Shown: piece by piece, positions 48,036 to 59,119 of the stretch | Numbering within the stretch: the first letter of the stretch is position 1 | Layout of the letters: each line of letters starts with the position of its first letter | DNA from: Tuctoria greenei | Taxonomy: Eukaryota; Streptophyta; Magnoliopsida; Poales; Poaceae | Length of the DNA stretch: 64,000 bases | Assembly: GCA_036927565.1 (NCBI GenBank) | Contig: JAYESD010000001.1 | Span: forward strand, 277,089,560-277,153,559 | Reading direction: 5' to 3' | Program-made: the position numbers and the translations under genes | The notes under the pieces: generated by a model | Databases searched by the model: none | Seen by the model: only the letters and a program-made list of their open reading frames with translations | What the model was told of the DNA's origin: nothing

Positions 48036-48880
48036 GCTTCGAAAAGCATAGACGGGAAGATATGAGTTCAAGGAGATGGAATAATTGCGGAAGAAGTCTC
48101 GAGAGAGGACTAGGATTAGGGTTTGCTCTGTGCAAACCGGACTTGTCCGCACTTGGGGCGGACTAGTCCGCAGGGCGGACTTGTCCGCCAGGGGCCGGAC
48201 TAGTCCGGGTTGCACAGGATAAACCCTAACCCTAATCAAATCATCGAAAAAACTTCGGATCAGCGCGCAATACTCCTAGGCTATGATCACAAGGGTATAT
48301 GGAGCAATATCTATGAAGGTGTTCCTATCAAAAACCTAAAGAATCAAAAATGGGGAAAGTTTTTGAAAAAGTTAGAATACCTTCTTAAATCCGCGAGAAT
48401 CAACGAAATCGACGATGGATTGCGAAGGTGAAGCGCGGGGAAACGATCCCTCACTCCCAAGGGCTCCAATGCACGGATTGGAATCGAGATTTGGTGGATT
48501 GAGCGAAAAATCGCCAAAAAGGCGGTTGCTTGAGCGTGGGAGAGGGAGAGGCGCGAGTGGGAGGAAGAAGAGGGTCTGGGCCGACCCTGGGGGTTTAAGC
48601 CCCCAAGGGCCGGACTAGTCCGGTTGAGTGGCCGGACTAGTCCGGTCAGCGGACTAGACCCAGACTAGTCCGGTCCGACTGAGCTGAAAAGCGATGTTTT
48701 TGAGTTGCACACATGCTATAGGTCCTTATGAATAGCAAGCAATACAAACATGATAATTAATGAAAGAATGTGATAAAAACATGATCAAATCCCAAGAAAA
48801 GGTTTTCTCAAACAGATTTTGAAGAGAAATCATGATTGAGAAGAGTTTTTCAAAATAGCTCAAAAAGTGAGAAATGTGGT
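48036..48880 (-). other. Element E leader between pol and third ORF, with probable intron
   Basis: Contains two clusters of the CGGACTAGTCCG / CGGACTTGTCCG palindrome (48138-48211 and 48606-48682). A donor-like AAGAAG|GTATTC lies at 48381/48380, corresponding to GAAGAG|GTATTC in element C. No frame of its own. Confidence 0.55.
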
Positions 48881-51800
48881 TTAAGCCACATTCCTAGAAT
48901 CCAAAATGTTTAGCTCACTTCTTAGCTCACAGAAACGCTTCTCATCAAGAGGCTTGGTGAAGATATCCGCTAGTTGATGTTCCGTCCTCACATGAGAAAT
49001 TACGATATCTCCCTTCATTGAGTGATCTCGCAAGAAATGGTGTCGAATGTCTATGTGTTTGGTCCTAGAGTGCTCCACCGGATTATGGGCTATCTTGATG
49101 GCACTCTCGTTGTCACACAAGAGTGGAATGTTGCGCAAGTTAATCCCATAATCCCTAAGGGTTTGTCGCATCCAGAGAAGTTGTGCACAACAACTTCCGG
49201 CTGCAACATATTCCGCTTCGGCGGTGGAGAGAGCAATAGAGTTTTGCTTCTTTGAGGACCAAGACACTAGAGATCGACCCAAGAATTGGCATGTACCCGA
49301 TGTGCTCTTCCTATCAACTTTGCACCCCGCATAGTCCGCATCGGAATATCCAATGAGGTTAAACTTAGATCCTTTGGGGTACCAAAGTCCTAGGGAAGGT
49401 GTGTGTACTAGATATCTCAAGATCCTTTTAACGGCGGTCAAATGACAAGCCTTAGGTGCCACTTGAAAGCGAGCACACATACACACACTTAGCATGATAT
49501 CGGGCCTAGATGCACAAAGATAGAGAAGTGAACCAATCATAGACCTATATAACTTTTGATCCACACTTGGACCATCCTCATTTAGGTCTAGGTGTCCATT
49601 TGTCCCCATAGGGGTTTTGATGGGTTTTGCCTTATCCATGTCAAACTTCCTTAGAATATCTTGTGTATACTTAGTTTGACTTATGAACGTCCCTTCTTTG
49701 AGTTGTTTTACTTGAAATCCTAGAAAGAACTTCAACTCACCCATCATGGACATTTCAAATCTCCCCGTCATTATCTTGGAGAACTCATCACAAAACACCT
49801 TATTTGTGGAACCAAATATTATGGCATCCACATATATTTGGCACACAAAAAGATCTTCGTTGAAGTGCTTTGTGAAAAGGGTATAATCCGCTTTGCCTAT
49901 CCTAAAACCATTTTCAACTAGAAAGTCTCTTAGGCACTCATACCAAGCTCTAGGAGCTTGCTTGAGGCCATAAAGAGCCTTTCGCAATTTGTAAACATGG
50001 TTAGGATAGTCTTGGTCTTCAAACCCTGGAGGTTGCTCTACATAAACTTCTTCCTTGATTGGGTCGTTAAGGAATGCACTCTTAACATCCATTTGGTAGA
50101 GCTTGAAGTCATGATGAGTAGCAAAGGCTAGTAATATCCGAATTGACTCAAGCCTAGCTACGGGAGCAAATGTCTCATCAAAATCCAATCCTTCAACTTG
50201 TGAGTACCCTTTTGCCACAAGTCGTGCCTTGTTCCTAGTTACCACGCCATGCTCATCTTGTTTGTTGCGGAACACCCACTTGGTTCCAACAACATTAGCT
50301 TGTGGGCGCTTGACAAGCTCCCAAACCTTGTTCCTTTCAAAGTTATTGAGCTCCTCTTGCATGGCAACTACCCAATCCGGATCTCTTAAGGCATCTTCAA
50401 CCTTATGGGGTTCCAAGGATGAGACAAAGGAGAAATGCTCACAAAAGTTTGCAACACGTGAACGTGTTGTTACTCCTCTTGTGATATCTCCTAGAATGTT
50501 GTCAACGGGATGATCCCGTTGAACACTTTGATGAACACGAGGATGCGGAGGTTGAGCTCTTGAATCACTTGCTTCATCTTCTTCACTTTGGTCTCCCCCT
50601 TGATCCAAGCCTCCTCCTTGATCTTCATTCCCATTATCATCTTGGGGAGTATCTAGTGGATCTCCAACTTGTCCAATGGGGGTTTGACCTACTTCATAAT
50701 GATGATGGTCACTTGGGCTTTGAGATGGTTCTTGTGGGCGAACATCTCCAAGTGCCATTCTCCTTAGAGCTTCTAGTGGAGGTTCCTCTTGATCAAGGGC
50801 ATGTTGATCAACTTGCTCCACTTGAGAGCCATTGGTTTCGTCAAACACCACGTCACATGCTACTTCAACAATTCCGGAGGATTTGTTGAACACACGGTAC
50901 GCATGAGTGTTTGAGTCATATCCAAGCAAGAAACCCTCATCGGACTTTGAAGCAAACTTCGAAGTCCTAGGCTTCTTGTTGAGGATATAACACTTGCTAC
51001 CAAAAACACGAAAGTAAGAAACATTGGGTTTCTTACCAACGAGAAGCTCATAAGGAGTCTTCTTGAGGAGGCGATGAAGGTACAATCGGTTTACGGCATG
51101 GCAAGCGGTGTTAACCGCTTCCGCCCAAAACCAGTCCGATGTTTTGTACTCATCTAGCATCGTCCTTGACATCTCAATGAGCGTCCTATTCTTTCTTTCG
51201 GCAATTCCATTTTGTTGTGGAGAATAGGGAGCGGAAAACTCATGCTTGATGCCCTCCTCATCTAGGAACTCTTCTACTTGCATGTTTTTGAATTCGGTGC
51301 CATTATCACTCCTTATAGCCTTTATCCTTAAGGTGAACTCATTTTGAGCTCTCCTTAGGAATTTCTTAAGGACACCAGGGGTTTCACTCTTATCATGCAA
51401 GAAGAACACCCAAGAATATCTAGAGAAGTCATCAACGATGACTAGACCATACTTGTTGCCACCGATGCTAATGTAAGCAATGGGGCCAAAAAGATCCATA
51501 TGGAGTAACTCCAAAGGTCTAGTTGTCGTCATGACATTCTTAGAGGGGTGTTGAGCTCCTACTTGCTTTCCCGCTTGACACGCACCACATGGCCTATCCT
51601 TTTCAAATACCACATCCTTTAGGCCACGAACGTGCTCTCCTTTAAGGAGTTTTTGAAGGTTCCTCATTCCAACGTGGGCTAGCCTTCTATGCCAAAGCCA
51701 TCCCATGTTGGCTTTTGCCATTAAGCATGTGTCAAGTTGAGCTTTATCCGTGGTAAAATCCACAAGATAGAGCTTTCCCTTGAGCACTCCCTTAAAGGCT

Positions 51801-52117
51801 ATTGAGTCATTACCCTCTCTCAGAACATTCACACCCTCACTAGAAAAGACACACTTATATCCTTTATCACAAAGCTGTGATATGGATAGGAGATTATAGT
51901 CTAGGGAATCAACATGCAAAACATTAGATAAAGTATGCGAAGAGGAGATAGCAATTTTACCGGAGCCAAGGATTTTCCCTTGGCTATTATCCCCAAATAA
52001 TATTCCTTCACTTGGGTCCTCGTTCTCCTCATACTCTATGAACATGCTCCTCTCTCCGGTCATGTGGTTGGTACATCCGCTATCCAACACCCATTTCGAT
52101 CCACCGGAGGAGTATGC
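48881..52117 (-). CDS. Element E pol polyprotein (PR-INT-RT-RNase H), open but RT active site altered
   Basis: One open frame. The first ATG (52090) lies inside the protease triplet block MLDSGCTNHMTG; the frame upstream is open from about 52117 (AYSSGGSKW). Integrase: zinc region WHRRLAHVGMRN...CGACQAGK, DDE residues in HMDLFGPI, AIRSDNGTEFKN and PQQNGIAERKNRT. RT: KARLVAKGYSQVEG, QMDVKSAFLN, YGLKQAPRAWYE; the catalytic box reads YVDAIIFG, Ala at residue ~756 (codon 49823-49825), instead of YVDD. RNase H: YSDADYAGCKVDRKSTSG, STAEAEYVAAG, LLCDNESAIKIA. It ends 48881, near-complete for the family. Confidence 0.93.
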   Translation of the reverse strand, partial: AYSSGGSKWVLDSGCTNHMTGERSMFIEYEENEDPSEGILFGDNSQGKILGSGKIAISSSHTLSNVLHVDSLDYNLLSISQLCDKGYKCVFSSEGVNVLREGNDSIAFKGVLKGKLYLVDFTTDKAQLDTCLMAKANMGWLWHRRLAHVGMRNLQKLLKGEHVRGLKDVVFEKDRPCGACQAGKQVGAQHPSKNVMTTTRPLELLHMDLFGPIAYISIGGNKYGLVIVDDFSRYSWVFFLHDKSETPGVLKKFLRRAQNEFTLRIKAIRSDNGTEFKNMQVEEFLDEEGIKHEFSAPYSPQQNGIAERKNRTLIEMSRTMLDEYKTSDWFWAEAVNTACHAVNRLYLHRLLKKTPYELLVGKKPNVSYFRVFGSKCYILNKKPRTSKFASKSDEGFLLGYDSNTHAYRVFNKSSGIVEVACDVVFDETNGSQVEQVDQHALDQEEPPLEALRRMALGDVRPQEPSQSPSDHHHYEVGQTPIGQVGDPLDTPQDDNGNEDQGGGLDQGGDQSEEDEASDSRAQPPHPRVHQSVQRDHPVDNILGDITRGVTTRSRVANFCEHFSFVSSLEPHKVEDALRDPDWVVAMQEELNNFERNKVWELVKRPQANVVGTKWVFRNKQDEHGVVTRNKARLVAKGYSQVEGLDFDETFAPVARLESIRILLAFATHHDFKLYQMDVKSAFLNDPIKEEVYVEQPPGFEDQDYPNHVYKLRKALYGLKQAPRAWYECLRDFLVENGFRIGKADYTLFTKHFNEDLFVCQIYVDAIIFGSTNKVFCDEFSKIMTGRFEMSMMGELKFFLGFQVKQLKEGTFISQTKYTQDILRKFDMDKAKPIKTPMGTNGHLDLNEDGPSVDQKLYRSMIGSLLYLCASRPDIMLSVCMCARFQVAPKACHLTAVKRILRYLVHTPSLGLWYPKGSKFNLIGYSDADYAGCKVDRKSTSGTCQFLGRSLVSWSSKKQNSIALSTAEAEYVAAGSCCAQLLWMRQTLRDYGINLRNIPLLCDNESAIKIAHNPVEHSRTKHIDIRHHFLRDHSMKGDIVISHVRTEHQLADIFTKPLDEKRFCELRSELNILDSRNVA

Positions 52118-52130
52118 CTACAAAACAAGT

Positions 52131-54416
52131 TTATGCCTTCCTTTTAGGTACCCAAGCGGAGTTGGGTCCTCTCACGTTAGTAGTTAGGCATTTGGGCACC
52201 CACACGCAAGGCTTGGGGCTCTTGCGGAGTGGCCCAACATATCTAGCAAACACTTTGCCGTGTTTGTTCCTATTTAGCACATAAGATGCATCAAAATCAT
52301 GGAATAGAGGATGTGATTCAGATTTAGGCAATTTGTTGCTAGGGGGTGAGTTCTTTTCAATTTTATTTGGTGATGAACTCCCCTTAACGAAGACAATCAT
52401 GTCTTTGCCATACTTGGTGGTTTTGGCATTATGCCTTCCACCTCTAGTATAGCCAAGACCATCCTTGACATGGGGAGGTCTTGTGTTGGTGTATGCACTT
52501 CGTGCATACGCCACCTTCTCCTTGTCAAAGATGGCACCCTTAGGTGCTTGCTTGCCTTGTGCTGAGTTGAGTTCATACTTAAGCTTAAGGATTAAGTTAG
52601 AGCACTTGCAAGGCGGAGTTGCATTGGATGAGGCCTTTGAGACGGTTGAGCTCTTGGAGGAAGAGGCTACATTGTTCTTGAGAGACTCAACTTGAGACTC
52701 AAGGATTTTGTTAACTTTTGACAAGTTCCCAAGTTCATCTTTGAGCTCAATTGTCTTCTCCTCAAGACTTGAACACGTTTTCTTACTTAGAGCAAGTTCG
52801 TGTTCCAATGCCTTGCTCTTCTCTCTTTCGAGCTCAAGGAGCTCATCAAGCTCTCGACATCTCTCCTTCTCAAGGATGAGCATGTCCTCTTGTCTATTGA
52901 TGGGATCCTCCTTCTCAAAGATCTCATCCATAAGCAATTTCATCCTTCGCAAGGTGCTTTTGCTTATGTCCTTAAACATGTGTTCATTCTCACTAGCACT
53001 ATCAAATTCGTCTTGAGAGGAGGTTGTGGAGGAGGGATGAGATGTTACCTTTCTCTTTCCCTCCCTTGCCATGAGGCAAGTAGGTTTGTAGTCGTCGTTG
53101 AGGTTGGGGAAGAGCTTGCTTCCCTTGGAGCTCCCCCCGATGGCTATGGTAGCCATCTTCTCCTCTTCTTCTTTGGAGGAGGACTCATCGTTAGAGTCCC
53201 ACTCCTTCCCCAAGTGTGCTTGTCCGGAGGGCCTCTTCTTCTTGAAAAATTTCTTGTCTTGAGGCTTGCCCTCCTTCTTCTTCTTCGCTTCTTCATGTGG
53301 GCAATCAGCGATGAAGTGCCCATACTCGCCACAATTGTAGCAAGACCTTTTTTATTTGGGCCTTGCTCTTTCCTTACCTTTTCCCTCATGGTTGTATCCA
53401 CCTTTCTTTCTCCTCATCATTCTCCTAAACTTGTTGATGAAGAAGGCCTCTTCCTCACCGGTGTCGAGGCTCTCCTCATCACTTTCCTCTTGCTCCTTTG
53501 AAGAGGGTGTTGCCTTGAGTGCAACGTTCTTCATCTTGGAGGCGGTGAATTTCTGAAGGTCGTTGTAGAAGAGCGCCTCCTTCTCCATGATCTCGTGGTT
53601 AATGATCCTACCAAGGACCTCCTCCGGGGTCATTTGAGTGAACCCCGGGCTTTCTCGAATCATGGAGCAAAGGGCGACGTTCCTAGGCATAAACGCCCGA
53701 ATCATCCTCTTCACGACCTCGTGGTCGGTCCACTTGGTGCAGCCATATGATCGGCTCTTGTTGATAAGCACCTTCAACCGGTTGTACATGTCTTGGGGGG
53801 ATTCAACATCCAAGATGGCGAATCTCCCAAGCTCTCCTTCGATGAGCTCGATCTTGGCCTCCTTGACCACCCGATTTCCTTCATGCACCGTCTTGAGGGT
53901 GTTCCATATGTCTTTGGCCACCTCAAGACCATCGACGCGGTTGAACTCATCTCTTGAGAGAGATGAGATAATCACGCCCACAGCTTGAGCGTTGCGGTGG
54001 ATGAGGATGGCTTGTTCTTGCGTGATGTTGTCCTCATCCTTCGGGATCTCCACCCCGGTCATGACAATTTGCCACAATGCCAGATTGAGTGACACGAGGT
54101 GGATCTTCATGTTGTGTTTCCACATCCCGTAGTCGGTTCCATCGAATTGAGGAGGTTTCCCCAATGGGATGGAGAGGTAGTGGTTGTTGGAGGCAAGGCG
54201 TTCATAGTTGAACCCTTGTCGGTTGTAGTTGACCCCGCCGCCACCACTTGATGAGCTTGACGGCTCAACCACAGCAATCTTCAACTTCTCCCGGAGCTTC
54301 GCCTTGAGCTGGTGAGTCTCCTCATCATCCGTTGGCTTGTCTTGATAAGCCATTGTCTCTTCACGTGACGGTTGAGAGTCGTTGGTCGACACCTCTTCAA
54401 ACACCACTCCGGCCAT
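52131..54416 (-). pseudogene. Element E gag, one in-frame stop
   Basis: Starts MAGVVFEEVSTNDSQPS at 54416, about 36 nt from the primer-binding site. UBN2-type gag fold (SNHYLSIPLGKPPQFDGTDY, MYNRLKVLINKSRSYG), then a TAA (53352-53354), then in the same frame CYNCGEYGHFIADCPHE (CCHC knuckle) and a Ser/Glu region. A coiled coil (EKERCRELDELLELEREKSK) leads to a C-terminal part ending WVPKRKA. The stop at 52131-52133 is followed 13 nt later by the start of the pol frame. Confidence 0.9.
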
Positions 54417-54451
54417 CTTTCCGAGTTGTTAGACTCTTTGTGGAGAGTCCC

Positions 54452-54463
54452 GCTCTGATATCA
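54452..54463 (-). promoter_or_regulatory. Element E primer-binding site
   Basis: Minus strand TGATATCAGAGC, one mismatch from the usual TGGTATCAGAGC, two nucleotides inside the LTR. Confidence 0.88.
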
Positions 54464-54465
54464 AT

Positions 54466-56121
54466 TGAAAGTTGCCTAGAGGGGGGGTGAATAGGCTAAT
54501 CGACCTGCAAATGACTGAATAAAACGAGATTAAATCACAGGGGGCGGACTAGTCCGGTCTGGGGGCGGACTAGTCCGGTCAGCCTGCGTGAAGATCCCTA
54601 AAAAGTTTTTCTAGCAAGTTTTAAGGGGATTTTCTCGAGGCTACAGGTGAGGATATGTTTAATACAAGTTTAGAATCTATCAACACTAGAGTGAGTCAAG
54701 TTTTAACAAGATTAAACAATGTGAGGCTCAAAACAAGACTAGCAACCCTAGAACGAAGTAAGTGATAAACAAAATGCGAAAAACATGGAGACACCAGGAA
54801 TTTTATCCCGAGGTTCGATTCCACACAAGAATCTACTCCCCGTTGAGGAGTCCACAAAGGACCGGGTTCACCAACCCTTCCCTCACCAAGTTTACCGCAC
54901 GGGCCTAACTTGGTTCTCCACTATCTCAAAGTGCGAATACAAGATTCGTTGGGGCTTCTCACAATCTGAGGCTCCCACACCACAGAGATGATCAACAACG
55001 CAAACACACTCAACACACAGCTCACAAAGACTCAATGAGTGCAAGAGATCAAACCGGGAGCACAAGCGCGATGTTCTTCCTCTTCTCCACCTCACTAAAC
55101 CCTAATCCACACAAGAATTAGTTTTAGAGGGAAAGTTGGCAAGAAAGAGGCTTAAGAGTGCTCCAAGTTGGCTGTGGCGGCGCTAGGGTTCAAGAGTTTT
55201 CAAGAGTTGGTTCAAAAGAACCCAGGGGACCTCTATTTATAGAGGTCCCAAGCCCATACTGTTGACTTCAGCAAAAGGGCGGACTAGTCCGGCCTCAGGC
55301 CCGGACTAGTCCGACCTAGGGGACCACTGACCCCTCTGACACTGTCGCACTACGCGGCAATCGTCACGCTACCCGCCAAAGTTCAAATTCAAACGGTAAC
55401 TTCCACAACGGACTAGTCCGGTTCTTACCGGACTAGTCTGATCTCACACAGAACCTTTTGTTCCGTGTGAAAACGGACTAGTCTGGAGACCACGGACTAG
55501 TCCGGCCCCAAGGGCGGACTAGTCCGGCCTTCCCAGACTTAGTCACAAAACCTCTCTGCACTCAGCACCACGGACTAGTCCGGCCCAAGGACGGACTAGT
55601 CCGATCTCACACAAGACCTTTTGGTCCGCCCCAAAACGGACAAGTCCGCTCTCTAGGACTTAGTCCCGAAACTCCACTTCAAGGGGTACCCCGGACTAGT
55701 CCGGTCGACTACGGACTAGTCCGAAGTCACACAGGACCTTCTGGTCCGTGTGAAAACGGACTAGTCTGGCCAGGAGCGGACTAGTCCGGCCCTAAGGCGG
55801 ACTAGTCCGGCCATTCCTGCCAGACTACTCTAACTTCAACTTCAAATAGGATTTCTACCTCAACCACCACTCTTGAGCTCCTACTTTGATCTCATTGCAC
55901 TTTACGCACACACCCTCCTATTTCTACGGCTAGTCTAACTCAACACGCTAGAAACCCTAGTTTCTACGCTTCGAGTTGACTCCGTTTCATTCCTTTTTCC
56001 TTTTTGAGGGTTTGCGTCTCCGATCGAGTCCACACCTGTGCTAAGATCACATGAGCTCATTAGCGACTTAATTGTCGTCATCAATCATCCAAAACCCACG
56101 GGGAACCTAGATGCACTTTCA
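54466..56121 (-). repeat. Element E 5' LTR, 1656 bp
   Basis: Same length and ends as the 3' LTR. TATAAATA on the minus strand (55234-55241) lies at the centre of a perfect 10-bp-arm palindrome (GGGACCTCTA / TAGAGGTCCC). About 17 CGGACTAGTCCG-type palindromes are present. Confidence 0.95.
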
Positions 56122-56126
56122 CGGTT

Positions 56127-58582
56127 GCGCCACCTCCTAAGAGTTTGGCGCTCCTCCTCGAGGGACTTGCTGTCGTGGTAAAAAGCCAGCTGGACCTGAC
56201 GAAGACTAGAGCAGGCGTTGTCGATAGACAGCGACAGAGGGATCGGGTCCGGACCTGCCGGGGTCTTCTCCGCTGGCTCCGGCGTGTTCTCCGTGACAAA
56301 AATCGGGTCCCACTCTACAAGAGCGGTCCCCTAAGCTTCCACGACACTAGGGTCATCCTCCGAGATAGCCTCGGCCGCCGCCGAGGAAGGTCATGCAACA
56401 GAAGTTTTGACATCCGAAGTTGGCTCTGAAGGTCCCGCCGCCAGGTCATAAAAAACTGGCCCCTCAGGCGGGGGGTCGACAACTTCATCTTGGCACCCTG
56501 GCTCAGGCGCGGGCAACTCCGGGACCACTACCTCCAGGGCGGGTGTTGAAGGTTCGGTCGGAGTTGAAGCTACTTCCGGCTCCGGCGTTGGCGCCTCTTC
56601 CACCTCCGGCTCAGGCGTTGGCGCTTCGACCATCATGGGCTCGGGCGTCGCCACCTCTGCAGCAACCGGCTCAGGCGCCAGAACTTCTTCGACGACCGGC
56701 TCTATCGCCGGAACTTCATCAACACTCGGCTCTATCGCCGGGGCTTCATCAACACCCGACTCTATTGTCGGGGCCTCATCAACCACCGGCTCCACCATCG
56801 GGGCTTCAACAACATCCGACTCTAGGGCCAGGATTGCAGCTATCTCCGACTCTGAGGCCGGAGCATTCGACATCTCAGCATCCGAACCCAGAGCTGCAAC
56901 CTCTGTGGCAGGTGCCGCTGGTACATCTTCATTCTCGTGGTCTGACGCTACCACGTGAGCTTCTGGGGATGAGTCAAGGTCCAGGACCATGACAGTCGGC
57001 ACCGGAGCTGTCGCAGCCTCAACCACCTCTTGAGGCGGCGCTGGGATTGGAGTCGGAGCCTCCGCCTGCACAGCCTCAGTTGCTGCTGCAGGAACCGGAG
57101 CTTCAGCCCCCTTCTTGGGCACTCTGTGGATGAAGGACGAAGAAACTCAAAACACAATTACAACAAAAAACAATCAACTGAGGTAAAAAATCAAACTTAC
57201 CTCGGAAGGCTTCCGCTCCAGCTAGCGCAGAACATCTTCCCCACACGTTCAGAGCCGGACCCTGTCGCCACTGGCATGTCGGCTCCGGAAGGTCCCTCAG
57301 AGCTTGCTGCTGCCGTTGGCATCACTTTGGTTGAGGTCCCCCTTGACCGGGAGGGACCTCCGGACCCAGAGCCTTCAGCTGGCCCTGGTACTGGAGCCGC
57401 ATGGCCGGAGCTAGCACCTCGGGGAGATGCCAATGCTGGAGTAGTTGCCGCTGTTGAAGACCTTCCCCTCCGGGGAGAAGGATCCACTGCGGAAGGAGCA
57501 GGTCTGACGGACCTCCCGTCAGAGTGCTTCAACTTCGTTTTACGGCTCGAGGGCTCGGCCAATTCTTTGCCCTTGCCCACGACTTCAACTCTCTGTCTCG
57601 GGGCAGAAAGGGGACCACCCTCAGAAGCTGCGGGGATCGCCAACCCGATGGTCGAATGCCTCTCAGCTACACCGAGGTCGTCAAGCACCAGCATCTTCCG
57701 CCAGAGCTCCCTGTTGAACTCCACCTCCATGTTTAGAGGGAGGAAAGCCGCTAGCGGGGTCAAGTTATCACCCTCGACTTCGATGCCGTGCTGGAACTTC
57801 TTGAGGTGAAACTCCAAAGTTGCACCTTCCATGTTGGACTTCAAACAGGTCTCGATCCGGTCGTCGTCCATCACGCTATTGAGGGCCCAGACAAGCTTCT
57901 CCCTCTTCTTCAGCGGAGCCCACCTGTTGACTAGGAAGTTGCAAAATACCGCCTGGGGAGTCACCCCTCCCTCCATGCATTGGCGGATCCTGGTCAGAGC
58001 AGGGTTGAAGGCGTCCGATAACACCGGAACTTCGCTCCAAGCTTCATTGTCGATGTTGGAGAGGCGTTCGGGCATCTCCAACTTCTCATGCTCCTCCACC
58101 CTGATGACAATCCAATCCTTCTTCTAGTCGTCCCACTTGCCAGAAGGGAACGACCGCAAGTACTTGTACGGGCACTTCTTGCGCTTCACAAAATAATAGA
58201 AGCCAAGGTACTCGTCACTCTTGTCGGTGGTGTGGATGGTGAAGAAGGTGCGGAAGAGCTCAACGCAGGGGGGAATGCCCACCCACATCTCGCAGAAGTG
58301 GACAAAGATCGACACCAGAAGAATGGAGTAGGGGCCAAGGTGGTACAGCTGCAGACCATAGAAGTCTAGCAGCATCAAGAGAAAAGTGGAGAAGGGTGGG
58401 ATCAGTCCCACCATGGCGTACGCGGAGAAGTACACCATGTCACCGGCGTGCTCCTTCTCGAACGGAAGCTTGCCGGCACGGACCTGGTGGTTGAAGAAGT
58501 CACTGGACCACCCCATGAGGGCCCGTAACTTCTTCAAATCACCGTCGGTCTTAAGTCGGCTCCTACGGAGACCCAACTCCAT
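56127..58582 (-). pseudogene. Antisense accessory gene of element D, 5' part (Transposase_28/PF04195-like), with intron
   Basis: Runs opposite to D's own pol. It starts MELGLRRSRLKTDGDLKKLR (58582). The PF04195-type domain contains YFSAYAMVGLIPPFSTFLL, LYHLGPYSILLVSIFVHFCE and GIPPCVELFRTFF. A TAG (58121-58123) is the only stop before 57197. A 77-bp intron (57124-57200) with clean GT and AG joins SGSLPR to VPKKGAEAP in frame. The second exon encodes Pro/Glu/Ala repeats of about 12 residues (VDEAPAIEP type). It then reaches a stop near 56391, and related text in other frames runs to the E insertion at 56127. The coiled-coil end is at 43065-44104. Known in outline from Tat elements such as Grande; biochemical role unknown. 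Confidence 0.75.
57124..57200 (-). other. Predicted intron in the antisense gene of element D
   Basis: Donor CCGAG|GTAAGTTT and acceptor TTCATCCACAG|AGTG with a T-rich interior. Removal joins two long open frames without a shift. Confidence 0.7.
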
Positions 58583-59119
58583 CGCAGCACAACGGGGCGA
58601 GAGATGAAAAGCAGGCTAAAGTTTGGAGGATTTGAGCGCAAGTTCAAATGAAGGCGTAAAGAATCCCCAAACGGTGCGCGCTTTCCTTCTTAAGTAAGCC
58701 CCCGCAACGCTTGGATGGAAACCGCAGAGGAGCCGAAGATACAATTCAAAAACTTAACCCTGCCAATGACAAGGGGGCCTGGGGCCACCCCGACGATCAA
58801 GTCGAGGTCCTTACCTGAGGCGAACGGTTGTCATCATGAAAGGCGGGAAGCCCGAGGGCGGTGGCTTGACAAGGCGCGTGAAACCGATACGATTTCCGTA
58901 TCGGGAATCGACGACCTTGAATATCGTGAGATTCACACGCTCAGATCTCACCTGCCGCGTCCTGGATATGCCACGCGGCGTGGGTTTAACTGCGGACTAC
59001 CGCCAACAGCACATCCGAAGACCCTTGAAGACACGGCTGAAAAATCAAAGGATGGACCCACCTCCAGCAGAACGACTTCATCCAAAAGGTCTTTCCTAGA
59101 GGTGGGCCCAGTGGGCCAC
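58583..59119. other. Element D region between the antisense gene start and the 3' LTR
   Basis: It should hold the promoter of the antisense gene and D's polypurine tract (AGAGGTGGGCCC-type text at 59097-59110). The open frames here are not family-like. Confidence 0.45.

Larger units (their letters stand above)
44105..56121 (-). mobile_element. Full-length copia retrotransposon E, SIRE/Maximus-like, 12.0 kb, young
   Basis: Bounded by TSD CGGTT (44100-44104 and 56122-56126). Both LTRs are 1656 bp and differ at about a dozen positions that I could find. Contents in element order: 5' LTR, primer-binding site, gag, pol in one 1069-residue frame, a leader, a third ORF, polypurine tract, 3' LTR. 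It is inserted in the antisense gene of element D. Only single-site lesions are seen: a stop in gag, YVDA instead of YVDD in RT, and a stop in the third ORF. Confidence 0.95.
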
